Source: Candidatus Aenigmatarchaeota archaeon
Lineage (GTDB): Archaea > Aenigmatarchaeota > Aenigmatarchaeia > GW2011-AR5
Assembly (NCBI GenBank): GCA_016180945.1
Contig: JACPAG010000002.1
Span: 20,885-84,884, forward strand
Direction of reading: 5' to 3'
Length of the DNA: 64,000 bases
The first letter of the stretch is position 1; each line of letters opens with the position of its first letter. A model generated the notes under the pieces. The model was not told where the DNA came from. It ran no database searches and saw nothing but the letters and a program-made list of their open reading frames with translations. The position numbers were made by a program, and so were the translations under genes. Shown here in pieces: positions 9,009-17,252 of the stretch.

Positions 9009-9683
9009 ATGGACTTCCACAAGTATCTTGCAGAATCTATCGCTACATTTTCTCTGGTTTTTATAGGTGCCGGCGCTGTAGCGGCCAATGCCGCCTACAA
9101 TAATGCGCTAGGCATCGTTGGCATAGCGCTGGCCCATGGTTTGGTTCTGATGTCCATGATTTATGCCACACGTCACATATCCGGCGCCCACGTCAACCCG
9201 GCCGTAACGATAGCGATGCTTGTTACGAAAAAAATCCAGATAGAAGAGGGGCTAGGCTACATCGTTTTCCAATTGCTTGGCGCTGCTATAGCCGGCTTGT
9301 TTTTATCCAGTATTTTTGCCGGTGCGCCTGCGTCTGTGCATTTGGGCGTGACGGATTTGGCTGCAGGCGTATCGCCAAATACGGGCATTCTTTTAGAGGC
9401 AGTCCTGACATTCTTTTTGGTTTTTGTAATATTTGCCGTAGCCGTCGATTCCCGGGGCTTGGCTGATGTGTCAGGCCTGGCCATCGGATTGGTTCTTACA
9501 TTCGACATACTCGTCGGCGGCTCGCTTACGGGCGCGGCCATGAATCCTGCCCGCGCATTCGGTCCGGCTATTGCAAGCGGTTACTGGACAACACAGCCCG
9601 TTTACTGGATCGGCCCTGTCATAGGCGCTGTAATCGCCGCATTGATTTACGACAGGATATTCGTGAAGAAAGAAGTGGTTTGA
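9009..9683 (+). CDS. Aquaporin / MIP-family channel
   Basis: 224 residues, six membrane helices and two half-helix loops. Both NPA signatures are intact: HVNPAVT (63-65) and MNPARAFGPA near residue 178. The Arg after the second NPA is the filter arginine. It carries water or small neutral solutes (glycerol, H2O2) across the membrane. The next genes are a peroxiredoxin and nickel SOD in the same direction with overlapping ends, so peroxide permeation is an attractive guess. Confidence 0.9.
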   Translation: MDFHKYLAESIATFSLVFIGAGAVAANAAYNNALGIVGIALAHGLVLMSMIYATRHISGAHVNPAVTIAMLVTKKIQIEEGLGYIVFQLLGAAIAGLFLSSIFAGAPASVHLGVTDLAAGVSPNTGILLEAVLTFFLVFVIFAVAVDSRGLADVSGLAIGLVLTFDILVGGSLTGAAMNPARAFGPAIASGYWTTQPVYWIGPVIGAVIAALIYDRIFVKKEVV

Positions 9684-9685
9684 AG

Positions 9686-10162
9686 ATGGCAGAAATTGGT
9701 GAAAAAGCGCCGGATTTTAAGCTATACGATTTCGATAAGAATGAGCGCAAGCTCTCAGAATTCCTTGGCAAGAAGACAATTATCGCCTTCTATCCCGGCG
9801 CATTCACAAGCATCTGCACAAAAGAACTTTGTACTTTCAGGGATAATCTTTCAGAGCTTAATGCGCTGAATGCCCAGATTGTTGGAATCTCTGTCGATTC
9901 GCCTTTCGCAAACAAGGCTTTTGCTGAAAAAAATTTGCTGAGCTTTCCTTTGCTAAGTGATTTCGACCGGGATGTTGTAAAAAAGTATGGGGTATTGTGG
10001 AACAGCCTGGGCGGCGTGAACGGCTACGACACAGCCAACAGGGCTATATTCATACTTGATGAAAACGGAAAAGTCGTTTACAAATGGGTTGCCGAAAATC
10101 CGGGCGTTGAGCCGGATTACGAGGAGATAAAAACAGTCCTTTTAAGTTTACCAGAGAAGTGA
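9686..10162 (+). CDS. Peroxiredoxin, PrxQ/BCP type
   Basis: 158 residues with a thioredoxin fold. The peroxidatic cysteine is Cys44 in YPGAFTSICTKELC, with a second cysteine five residues later (Cys49), the resolving position typical of PrxQ/BCP enzymes. It reduces peroxides at the expense of thioredoxin-like partners. The ATG at 9686 follows the aquaporin stop by 2 nt; an upstream TTG overlapping that stop is less likely. Product H2O2 from the downstream nickel SOD would be its natural substrate. Confidence 0.9.
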   Translation: MAEIGEKAPDFKLYDFDKNERKLSEFLGKKTIIAFYPGAFTSICTKELCTFRDNLSELNALNAQIVGISVDSPFANKAFAEKNLLSFPLLSDFDRDVVKKYGVLWNSLGGVNGYDTANRAIFILDENGKVVYKWVAENPGVEPDYEEIKTVLLSLPEK

Positions 10163-10167
10163 TTAAG

Positions 10168-10689
10168 ATGGCGATGCTGTATAAATTATTCGGTTTTCTG
10201 GATAAATTAAAACAAAGTAAAATAGCTTACGCGCATTGCGATGTGCCTTGCGGCATATACGACCCGCATCTGGCGCAACTGGCGGCTCATACAGTTATAC
10301 GCATGAATATGCTCATCAGTGAGTTGCCGCCGATTGTCCCTTCTATGGCTCCTGAGCAGAGGAAAGAGGCTTTGCACAAGCTTTCCCGTTACATAGCAAC
10401 CAAGGAAGAAAGCGCGGAGCTGTGCAAAAAAGAAATACGAATTCTTTGGGGCGACTACTTCAAGCCGGAGCACCTGCAAAAGTATCCGCAGCTGCACGAG
10501 CTTGTCTGGAAGGCCATGAAGCTGGGCTCTAAAGTAAGACAGGAAATAAACATGCAGGCATCCGAAGAGCTGCTGGAAGCTGTAAACAAAATAGCAGACA
10601 TATTCTGGCAAACCAAGGGCAAAGAAACGGCAAGAGCGAAGGCAGATTTTTATCCTACTGGAAGGGAGACGGTTTATCCGAAATTGTGA
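10168..10689 (+). CDS. sodN: Nickel superoxide dismutase precursor
   Basis: 173 residues. The nickel hook HCDVPCGIYDP begins at His23; mature NiSOD binds nickel through the freed N-terminal His and the two Cys of HCxxPC, with the Tyr conserved. Residues 1-22 would be a propeptide removed by a dedicated peptidase, and such a peptidase is encoded at 11582. The remainder is the family's helical bundle. The ATG at 10168 is chosen over an upstream GTG that overlaps the peroxiredoxin stop. NiSOD is mostly bacterial (actinobacteria, cyanobacteria), so acquisition by transfer is likely. Confidence 0.9.
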   Translation: MAMLYKLFGFLDKLKQSKIAYAHCDVPCGIYDPHLAQLAAHTVIRMNMLISELPPIVPSMAPEQRKEALHKLSRYIATKEESAELCKKEIRILWGDYFKPEHLQKYPQLHELVWKAMKLGSKVRQEINMQASEELLEAVNKIADIFWQTKGKETARAKADFYPTGRETVYPKL

Positions 10690-10701
10690 ATCATGCATAT
10701 T

Positions 10702-10926
10702 TTATGATTTGGAGATTGTCCTGACAGCCTTCTTTACCTTGCTGTACAGTTCCGCGTCCTGGTTGGCTGTTCTAAGGATAGAGTTTGTAAAATCGGCCTG
10801 TTTTCTGAACCATTCCTTATTGGAAGTTCCCTTAATCTTTTCGACAAGGATATCGATGAATTCCAGCCCCCCTCTGATGTCTTTTTCCGGGTCATACATT
10901 TTTTCTTTTTCCATATTCATCGCCAA
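10702..10926 (-). CDS. Small protein paired with nucleotidyltransferase
   Basis: 74 residues, helical and highly charged, no recognised domain. Its start overlaps the end of the upstream nucleotidyltransferase gene by 35 nt, so the two are translationally coupled. The pairing of a nucleotidyltransferase with a small helical partner recalls MNT-type toxin-antitoxin modules, but no HEPN motif is visible. It converges on sodN. Confidence 0.55.
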   Translation of the reverse strand: MAMNMEKEKMYDPEKDIRGGLEFIDILVEKIKGTSNKEWFRKQADFTNSILRTANQDAELYSKVKKAVRTISKS

Positions 10927-11518
10927 GAAATCTTAGTTTGCCGCGGCACCCTAATTCTATTGCATATCTTTCTATTTCTGCCGAATCTAATTTACCCTCG
11001 AATAGCTTAAATAAAAATCTTGCATCTTCTATATCCTTTCTTGAGCCTAAGTAGAGCTTGAATGCTATCTGTAATTCCAGACACGACGTCCATATTCTGT
11101 TGCCGCTGAACTCTATCGCAATCCGTTTCTCCAAGGAAGTTTTATCGAGCTTGGACTTGGCTAGCTTGATTTCCATATTGGGAAATACGCTTCCGGCTTT
11201 AACCGCCCTTATGGCCAGGGACTCCTTCAGATAATTGTGGTACAGGTCTTCCGGATCGGGTGAATTGATAAATTCATAACCTCTCTCAATAAGGGTGTCG
11301 AAAAATTTCTTGAATCTCGGATAGTCTATATCTTCGATAAATACATCTACGTCTTCCGTCACTCTCGGCCGCCCGAACAGAATCGCCAGATAGCCGCTGA
11401 TGACAGAATATTTTATTCCGGACTGGTCTATTATCTTAATCAGATCGATGACAAACTCGTCAAGGTCTGACAACTCTTTGGAAAATCTTATCCTGCCGTC
11501 CGAAAATTCGAATTCCAT
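10892..11518 (-). CDS. Nucleotidyltransferase-fold protein (AbiEii/MNT-like)
   Basis: 208 residues. VISGYLAILFGRPRVTEDVDVFIED is a pol-beta-like nucleotidyltransferase core: a glycine-containing helix followed by D-V-D as the metal-binding pair, about residues 40-65. The rest resembles the DUF6036/AbiEii-type proteins found in toxin-antitoxin and orphan contexts. A coupled 74-residue protein follows. Enzymatic specificity is unknown. Confidence 0.65.
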   Translation of the reverse strand: MEFEFSDGRIRFSKELSDLDEFVIDLIKIIDQSGIKYSVISGYLAILFGRPRVTEDVDVFIEDIDYPRFKKFFDTLIERGYEFINSPDPEDLYHNYLKESLAIRAVKAGSVFPNMEIKLAKSKLDKTSLEKRIAIEFSGNRIWTSCLELQIAFKLYLGSRKDIEDARFLFKLFEGKLDSAEIERYAIELGCRGKLRFLGDEYGKRKNV

Positions 11519-11581
11519 TACAAGATTCTCTGGGAGAAATGTTAAATAGCAATTTAACCTTCCCCCGGCATCTTACTTTCT

Positions 11582-11875
11582 ATGTTTCCTCTCATGCGTT
11601 TCAAAATCAGGGACAAAAGCATGGAGCCGTCTTTTGGAGAAGGCGATTATGTTGTTGCGAACAAGCTGGCTTATTTGTTCAGAAAGCCAAAAATCGGCGA
11701 CGTCGTCGTCGCAAAGCATGATGGCAGCTTTATCATCAAACGGATAACAAAAACAAAAGGCGGCAGATATTTTGTGTGCGGCGACAATGGAAAATACAGC
11801 AGCCGGTTATGGATAGGAAGGAAAAATATCGTAGGCAGAGTCTGGTTTCATCTGAAAAAATCTGCCAAACGGTAA
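11582..11875 (+). CDS. sodX: Signal-peptidase-like NiSOD maturation protease
   Basis: 97 residues with an S24/S26 serine peptidase fold. The catalytic serine is Ser13 in KSMEPSF and the general-base lysine Lys53 in FIIKRI; the GDYVVANK and GDVVVAKHDG strands and the closing CGDNGKYSSRLWG-like box are typical. No clear N-terminal membrane anchor is present, matching the soluble NiSOD maturation peptidases (SodX) rather than signal peptidase I. Its closeness to sodN supports cleavage before His23 of that protein. An in-frame ATG at 11594 is an alternative start. Confidence 0.8.
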   Translation: MFPLMRFKIRDKSMEPSFGEGDYVVANKLAYLFRKPKIGDVVVAKHDGSFIIKRITKTKGGRYFVCGDNGKYSSRLWIGRKNIVGRVWFHLKKSAKR

Positions 11876-11907
11876 AGCACTTAAATAATCAAATTCATGT
11901 GTTGCTT

Positions 11908-12630
11908 ATGGCTTCTGAATCGGCTGAGTCTCCGTACAAGCATCTGCATGTCGAATACAAGACCGAAAAGGCAAAGATAGTAAAGAACATTGTTTTCGGC
12001 ATCCAGGACGGCTCGCTGACGTCGCTTGGCGTAGTAACGGGTGTCACAGGCGCTCTGGCAGACAATTTCATAATAATACTTGCGGGTTTTGTAGCCCTTA
12101 TAACAGAGGCCATATCAATGGGCGCGGGAGAATACATTTCTTCGAAATCCGAAATAGAAGTTTACAGGCATGAGACAGAACTGGAAAAGAAAGAAATGGC
12201 CGAAGTGCCCGAAATAGAAAAACAGGAAATAGCCGACATCTACAGGGCCAAAGGCTTTCGCGGCAAGCTGCTAAACCAGATAGTAAAAAAGATAACTTCT
12301 GATAAGCATCTGTGGCTTGACACAATGCTTCGCGAAGAGCTTGGATTCCCTGAAAAGTTCGAAAGCCCGGCAAAGCTGGGCGCAATAATGTTTGTTACCT
12401 CGTTAATCGGTGGCATAATCCCTATATTGCCGTATCTTTTCATGCGTGCGCCTGCTGCGTTGCCTCTTTCGGTAATCATAACCGCAGCCGCTTTGTTCGT
12501 CACGGGCGCAAGCAAGACTGTCGTAACAAAAACCAACTGGCTTAAAAGCGGCATAGAGATGATGCTCGTCGGCATGCTTGTCGCCTTCGCCGGCTACAGC
12601 ATAGGAAGCATACTCGGCGTGCGCGCATAA
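11908..12630 (+). CDS. VIT1/CCC1-family metal transporter
   Basis: 240 residues with about five membrane helices. GIQDGSLTSLGVVTGV and the ITEAISMGAGEYISSKSE segment are the family's helix 1 and 2 signatures; the Glu-rich stretch after helix 2 (ELEKKEMAEVPEIEKQEI) is the cytoplasmic metal-binding region. It probably exports or stores Fe2+ or Mn2+. The ATG at 11908 follows the peptidase gene by about 30 nt; the frame is open further upstream but that part overlaps sodX. Its place next to the SOD cluster fits metal/oxidative balance. Confidence 0.82.
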   Translation: MASESAESPYKHLHVEYKTEKAKIVKNIVFGIQDGSLTSLGVVTGVTGALADNFIIILAGFVALITEAISMGAGEYISSKSEIEVYRHETELEKKEMAEVPEIEKQEIADIYRAKGFRGKLLNQIVKKITSDKHLWLDTMLREELGFPEKFESPAKLGAIMFVTSLIGGIIPILPYLFMRAPAALPLSVIITAAALFVTGASKTVVTKTNWLKSGIEMMLVGMLVAFAGYSIGSILGVRA

Positions 12631-12631
12631 A

Positions 12632-12944
12632 TTTCCTTGGAGAACTATATATCCAGAATTGTTCCAATAGAGGTTAAAGTTTGAGAATAAGTAATTAATA
12701 CAATTCACTTGTACAGCAATGGAAGAATGGAGCAGAGCGACCGAAAACTACAAGCAAAAGGCAATAGCCTTTTGATGCATCGAAGAACCGTAAACGGTTC
12801 TTCGAATGTAGAATGGCGCTCGACTCAAGCAAAGACCAAAAGGTCTTCTCGCAGAAACCAGAGGTTTCTGGAGACTCAGGAAAGCTTTGCTTTCCTCGAG
12901 TTGATGCAACCGAAGCCTTTGCTTGAACCGGAGGTTAGGGGAGA
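12632..12944 (+). repeat. Half copy of family B plus nested palindrome block
   Basis: 12632-12650 matches the right end of family B (ATTTCCTTGGAGAACTATA) without a left half. From about 12745 to 12925 there is a compound hairpin: CAAGCAAAAGGC at the left can pair with GCCTTTGCTTG at the right, and inside are triloop palindromes such as arms AGAACCG/CGGTTCT (12785-12801) and GGAAAGC TTT GCTTTCC. A 40-nt part is nearly identical to the insert in B1. No protein gene is seen before 12945. Confidence 0.55.
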
Positions 12945-13058
12945 ATGGGCGACTACGAACAGCAGGAAAACTTTGAACGCCGCAAGAAACGCTACAAGGG
13001 CTACAAGAAAGGCTTTGAAAGAAGGTTCAAGAAACGCGTTATAGAAGATAAATCATAA
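12945..13058 (+). CDS. Small, very basic orphan peptide
   Basis: 37 residues, MGDYEQQENFERRKKR then a Lys/Arg/Tyr-rich tail ending RVIEDKS. A GGTTAGGGGAG stretch 3-13 nt before the ATG could act as a ribosome-binding site. The composition suggests nucleic-acid binding. It directly follows a compound palindrome block, so it may also be an accidental frame. No family is recognised. Confidence 0.4.
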   Translation: MGDYEQQENFERRKKRYKGYKKGFERRFKKRVIEDKS

Positions 13059-13192
13059 GTCTTTGTATATTGTATAAGTCTATACCATGCAGGAATCTTT
13101 ATAAGAACTTCTTGAAAATAAATGCAGACAATTAGAATAATTGAATACAACATACTAAATAATATGGCAATCGACTTATGGAGCAAGGGGAT

Positions 13193-13456
13193 ATGGCTAA
13201 CTGGAAAATAGAGCACGACAGGCCTGGTTGCATAGCATGCGGTGCGTGCGCAGCCGTTTCGCCGGACTTCTGGACCATGTCGCCAGCCGACGGCAAGTCC
13301 GACTTGGTAGGGTCGAAGCATATAGAGGAAAACGGCGAAATCGTAAGAGAAGAGCTGGAATTAGACGACCTGAAGAGCAACAAAGAGGCCGCAGACTGCT
13401 GCCCTGTAAACGTCATCCACCTGATAGACAAAAAAACCGGCCAGCGGATAATCTGA
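13193..13456 (+). CDS. Single-cluster 4Fe-4S ferredoxin
   Basis: 87 residues. Cys13, Cys16 and Cys19 (CIACGAC) with Cys69 or Cys70 before Pro71 (DCCPVNV) form one [4Fe-4S] site; the second cluster's cysteines are absent. This is the architecture of short archaeal and Thermotoga-type ferredoxins, soluble one-electron carriers. AGGGGAT 4 nt before the ATG supports this start over the in-frame ATG at 13178. The leader 13164-13195 resembles that of the 26949 methyltransferase gene. Confidence 0.85.
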   Translation: MANWKIEHDRPGCIACGACAAVSPDFWTMSPADGKSDLVGSKHIEENGEIVREELELDDLKSNKEAADCCPVNVIHLIDKKTGQRII

Positions 13457-13498
13457 TTCTCGTAATTCTTAAGTAATTAACGTAGGCATAATTTAATT

Positions 13499-13789
13499 AT
13501 GCTGACAAAGAAAGATGTCCAGTCTGTTGTGAAAGACTTCAACGGCAGGGTCGTGAAGATCGACAGCAAAGGGCTTGTTCTTGAGATCCCTGACGAGCGG
13601 TACGAAGAATTAAAATCGCGCCTGCAGGACGTAACAAAGCTGGTACTGGACATAAAAAGCGTGAAAAGCGCCAAAGGCAAAAATATTGTAGAATTCTCAA
13701 TAGCCGCAAAGTCTCCGTCTGAAGAAATACTCGACGTTTTCTCCAAGTATTACGAAGGGACAAGACCGACAGAAGGCTATGAGGATTAA
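13499..13789 (+). CDS. Conserved-looking small orphan protein
   Basis: 96 residues, alternating strands and helices, acidic C-terminus TEGYED. No recognised motif. It follows the ferredoxin by 42 nt on the same strand and converges with the XRE regulator, their stops being 4 nt apart. Codon use and composition look like a real gene; function unknown. Confidence 0.6.
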   Translation: MLTKKDVQSVVKDFNGRVVKIDSKGLVLEIPDERYEELKSRLQDVTKLVLDIKSVKSAKGKNIVEFSIAAKSPSEEILDVFSKYYEGTRPTEGYED

Positions 13790-13792
13790 GAT

Positions 13793-14182
13793 TTATAACT
13801 CAACCGTTTTTTTAGATGGATTACCAGAATGTTCATGAGACCCCGCAAGAAACACGGGCACCTGTCCTATTACAGGGGTACCGTCATCGGCGATTCCTGT
13901 GGCGCGCGGTACCGTAACATTGTATCTCCTCTTAGGATCATGTACTTCCGTTTCCTTATCAGCTGTTCTTGCCCTCAGCAAAGTCAAATATTCTGGCGTA
14001 TCTTGATGCACTCCTAAGCGCCTTAGAATGGACTGGGCTTCCTCCAAGGTAGGTATATATCCAGAATCTTCTATCTGCAGATAGGCGTCTAAATGAAGTT
14101 TACCAGCAACATCTTCCGGCTTAAGTCCTCTCCCCTCTCTTAACTCTCTTATTTTTGGTCCGAACCCGTATTGAATAAGCAT
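13793..14182 (-). CDS. XRE-type helix-turn-helix regulator
   Basis: 129 residues. Residues 9-57 (from KIRELREGRGLKPEDVAGK) form a Cro/C1-type helix-turn-helix. The C-terminal 70 residues are polar with no clear domain. It is probably a transcription factor; no target is evident. The upstream region has TTTAAATATG, a TATA-like box about 25 nt before the start. Confidence 0.65.
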   Translation of the reverse strand: MLIQYGFGPKIRELREGRGLKPEDVAGKLHLDAYLQIEDSGYIPTLEEAQSILRRLGVHQDTPEYLTLLRARTADKETEVHDPKRRYNVTVPRATGIADDGTPVIGQVPVFLAGSHEHSGNPSKKTVEL

Positions 14183-14403
14183 TAAGACTCAAATAACTAC
14201 AACCTTTAAATATGTTCCTTCCGATTTATTTCAAGTAGCGCATGCCTGCCATTAAGTAAGAGTCTTAAATGGTTGGCGCTTTCAGCGCCATACTATGGCA
14301 GAAGGTATGCGTGAACCGGCTGGTTCTCGCATTAGAATTTAGAGTAGGATATTTTAAACGGCAGACAAGTATCAAAATCAAAAGAAACGGGTGATGTAAA
14401 CAG

Positions 14404-15883
14404 ATGGCTCCAAAAGAGCTGAAAAAAATAACCGACACCATATGGGAATTGCCAACGACCTTTAAGCAGGGCATGCAGGTGCCTGCGCGCATATACGGCA
14501 CTAAAAAAATCATTGACGCAATGGACGAAGGCGTAATCAATCAGGTCACCAACGTTGCAACGTTGCCTGGGATATTGAAATACGCTTATTGCATGCCTGA
14601 CGGCCATATTTTCATTGTTAATTCAATGGAAAGGCAAGTGGGGTTACGGATTCCCGATTGGCGGAGTCGCGGCATTTGATTTAGAGAAAGGTGTCATCTC
14701 GCCGGGCGGCATCGGATTCGACATCAACTGCGGCATGAGGCTTATTCTGACTAATCTTACACTGAAAGACGTTCGTCCAAAGATCAAAGAATTAGTCGAT
14801 AATTTGTTCCAGCGCGTGCCTGCAGGCGTCGGCTCAACTGGATTTGTTAAATTAAACAAAAGCCAGTTCCGCGAAATCATAGAAACGGGCGCGAAATGGT
14901 GCGTTGAAAATAATTATGGCTGGGAAGAGGATTTGGAACGGACAGAAGAAGACGGCTTGATGAAAGGCGCTGACGCCTCCAAAGTAAGCGACCGCGCATT
15001 CAAGCGGGGCATCGAACAGATAGGCACGTTGGGTTCAGGCAATCATTATCTGGAAATCCAGCACGCAGCGCAGATATTTGACGAAGAAACTGCCAAAGCC
15101 TTCGGCATCGTGGAAAAAGACCAGATAGTAATCATGTTTCACTGCGGCTCGCGCGGCTTCGGCCATCAGATCGGCACGGATTATCTGAGCACCTTCCTCA
15201 ACGTCATGCCAAAATACGGCATAAAAGTGCTTGACCCGGAACTGGCTTCGGCTCCATTTCAGAGCAAGGAAGGCCAAGACTATTACGCGGCGATGAAATG
15301 CGGCATCAACATGTCTTTTGCAAACCGTCAGGTGATTCTTCACAGAATAAGAGAAGTATTTTCCAAGGTCTTTGGCAGGAGCGCCGAAGACTTGGGTTTG
15401 CATCAGGTTTACGATGTCGCCCACAACACGGCAAAGATAGAGAAACACAAAGTGGACGAAAAGACAAGAGACGTTTTAGTCCATCGCAAGGGCGCGACCC
15501 GTGCATTCGGCCCGAACCGCGAAGAGGTAACGAAATTATACCGCGATGTTGGCCAGCCTATAATCATTGGAGGCTCAATGGAAACGGGCTCATACTTACT
15601 TGTAGGCACCGACAAGGCAATGGACGAGACGTTCGGTTCAACGTGTCACGGAAGCGGGCGCACGATGAGCCGCACAAAAGCAAAGCACATGTTCCGCGGT
15701 GACCAGCTGCTTCGCGACATGGAAAAGCGCGGCATTTACGTGAAAAGCGTTTCGTTAGGCGGCGTTGCCGAGGAAGCAGGGCCTGCTTACAAGGATATCG
15801 ACGAGGTCATCGAATCCGTTCATCTGGCAGGCATATCAAGGAAGGTCGTTGCACTGAAACCGATTGGCAATGTAAAAGGGTAG
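14404..15883 (+). CDS. rtcB: RNA-splicing ligase RtcB, reading frame interrupted
   Basis: RtcB joins tRNA halves after intron removal, using GTP and Mn2+. The N-terminal 68 codons (14404-14607) end CMPDGH; the rest, in the +1 frame from 14639, begins WGYGFPIGGVAAF. Together they give the family's contiguous MPDxHWGYGFPIGG motif and a normal length of 482 residues. The metal ligands GFDINCG, GSGNH, and the guanylated His in STCHGSGR are present. The 31 nt between (14608-14638) behave like a BHB intron (see that entry). Alternatives are a frameshifted gene or two separate chains, the second from a TTG at 14615. Archease lies 2.4 kb away. Confidence 0.85.
14608..14638 (+). other. Candidate 31-nt BHB-type intron in rtcB
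   Basis: Removing these bases joins ...GACGGCCAT to TGGGGTTAC and restores the RtcB frame exactly at a conserved motif. Fold: TTTTCATTG (14609-14617) pairs with CAATGGAAA (14624-14632), loop TTAATT. Next to it GGCC (14602-14605) pairs with GGCA (14633-14636) in 3 of 4 positions. Bulges AT^A (14606-14608) and AG^T (14637-14639) are exactly 3 nt, and cutting after the second base of each gives the in-frame junction. The exon-side helix is poor, so the motif is relaxed. Confidence 0.6.
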
Positions 15884-15985
15884 AATTATGCTGCCTGAGG
15901 AAAGGCTTTCATTAGATGTTTCATATTCCACGCCATCCGAGATTCTAAAAAAAGCTTAATTAGTTTCCTGCGTATTGTTATACTT

Positions 15986-16189
15986 ATGAACCTCAAAACG
16001 CTGCTGCTGATAAACACGGCTATATTTTCTGTAGGGTTTCTTGCCCACCTGTCCAGAATTGTGCTGAACACAGGGTTAAAGGTTTTCGGGGTAGAGATTC
16101 CTTTATGGCTAAGCGCTATCGCCGTGTTAGTTACAGGCTACATGACCTACCAGAACTATGCCCACTCTAAGAAACGGAATTCAAAATAG
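15986..16189 (+). CDS. Small two-helix membrane protein
   Basis: 67 residues with two predicted membrane helices (about 5-25 and 40-58) and a basic Lys/Arg tail. No family recognised. Its 3' end overlaps, on the other strand, the remains of a pterin dehydratase gene. The preceding 100 nt (15884-15985) hold no gene. Confidence 0.5.
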   Translation: MNLKTLLLINTAIFSVGFLAHLSRIVLNTGLKVFGVEIPLWLSAIAVLVTGYMTYQNYAHSKKRNSK

Positions 16190-16340
16190 CATCAACCTTC
16201 GCAGCCACAATAAAATCATTCTCGCTTAGCCCGCTTATAGCATGCGTCCATAATTCTTGAACTTGAACTGCTTTTTGATATTTTTATCATCAACAAGCAC
16301 CCGCCATGGATTAATTATGCCCAAAATTGAACGGGGGAGA
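16167..16340 (-). pseudogene. Degraded pterin-4a-carbinolamine dehydratase
   Basis: Reading the minus strand gives [21 protein letters not shown], resembling the WxVxDxxLxRxFxFxDF start of the family, then a stop. In another frame follows [20 protein letters not shown], resembling the C-terminal HDAGGLTEKDFELAAKID. About 40-45 central residues, including the catalytic His-His region, are missing. The gene has an internal deletion and a frameshift. The assignment rests on motif recall only. Confidence 0.5.
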
Positions 16341-16355
16341 ATTTCCACCAGAAGA

Positions 16356-17183
16356 CTATGGTCTAAACCTTTGATCATACGCTCTTTCCAGTCGTCTTAC
16401 ATCTGATATCAACCCCAAATCACCAAGGATCCCTTGATTTAGCCGATTATATTGTTGTCTACCAGAGTCCTCTAAACTTTCTAGTGCCTCTTGCGGAAAT
16501 TCTATATTCTCCAAGCCCATTAGAATCCTAATTAATTTAGAAGCGCAAGTACTATCGCCACTTTCAAACCTTAAATAATAAGGCACATGGGCTATTAAAC
16601 TTGCGGTTGTAGTGCCTCTATTCTGAAGTTCTTGAGGAATTAGACTTAATTCGCTTGTAGGGCTAGCTCCTGGGTCCCTGTCAATTACTGCACGAACTTT
16701 CATTTCCCCGAATCTTTCACTCAACTGAGCATCACCACTTTCGCCGGTAACAACAATGGGTCTTGTATGCGGGACTCTATCTTCTATTCCCCCAACTACT
16801 ACGTATCTCGTTACACCCAATTTTTCCACCAAATCGATAACCCCTTCCTCATAAGACTCCCAAAGATGATTCGGCTCGAGAAGGTACAGAAGAACTAAAT
16901 CGTGTGGTTCTCTACGAACATGATAAACTACAGAAGTTGGTATTTCAATCTTCCTACCCCCGGTGCCATCCGTATAAAGAGTAGGTCTATTTATAGTAAA
17001 ATCATAAAAGCGTCCAGGTGTTCTAAGCGCTCCCAAACTAGTTGCTCCCAAACCACTTATTAACCTATCGAAAACTACATCCCCGACATAACCGCCATTT
17101 AGCCATTGAGCATGTACGGCAATTGCATGTGGATCTCTAAGTTTTGGATCGGGGAATTGCAACTCAAAATCATCCAATTCCAT
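16356..17183 (-). CDS. PAC2-family protein
   Basis: 275 residues. Segments such as LLYLLEPNHLWESYEEGVIDLVEKLG followed by RYVVVGGIEDRVPHTRP are characteristic of PAC2 proteins, relatives of the eukaryotic proteasome assembly chaperone PAC2/PSMG2. Archaeal members are proposed proteasome-assembly factors; the window also ends in a proteasome beta gene, though 46 kb away. Length is typical for the family. Function is inferred. Confidence 0.7.
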   Translation of the reverse strand: MELDDFELQFPDPKLRDPHAIAVHAQWLNGGYVGDVVFDRLISGLGATSLGALRTPGRFYDFTINRPTLYTDGTGGRKIEIPTSVVYHVRREPHDLVLLYLLEPNHLWESYEEGVIDLVEKLGVTRYVVVGGIEDRVPHTRPIVVTGESGDAQLSERFGEMKVRAVIDRDPGASPTSELSLIPQELQNRGTTTASLIAHVPYYLRFESGDSTCASKLIRILMGLENIEFPQEALESLEDSGRQQYNRLNQGILGDLGLISDVRRLERAYDQRFRP

Positions 17184-17252
17184 TACCTAACTTTATTAAA
17201 TATATATATAAAATCGGTAGTGTTCCAAATATAGATTATTTTGACTATGAGT

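Noticed and set aside
14295..14342. 15-codon frame MAEGMREPAGSRIRI before rtcB
   Set aside because: No ribosome-binding site and no conservation evidence; the region has small hairpins (GGCGC/GCGCC) and is best left as leader or spacer.
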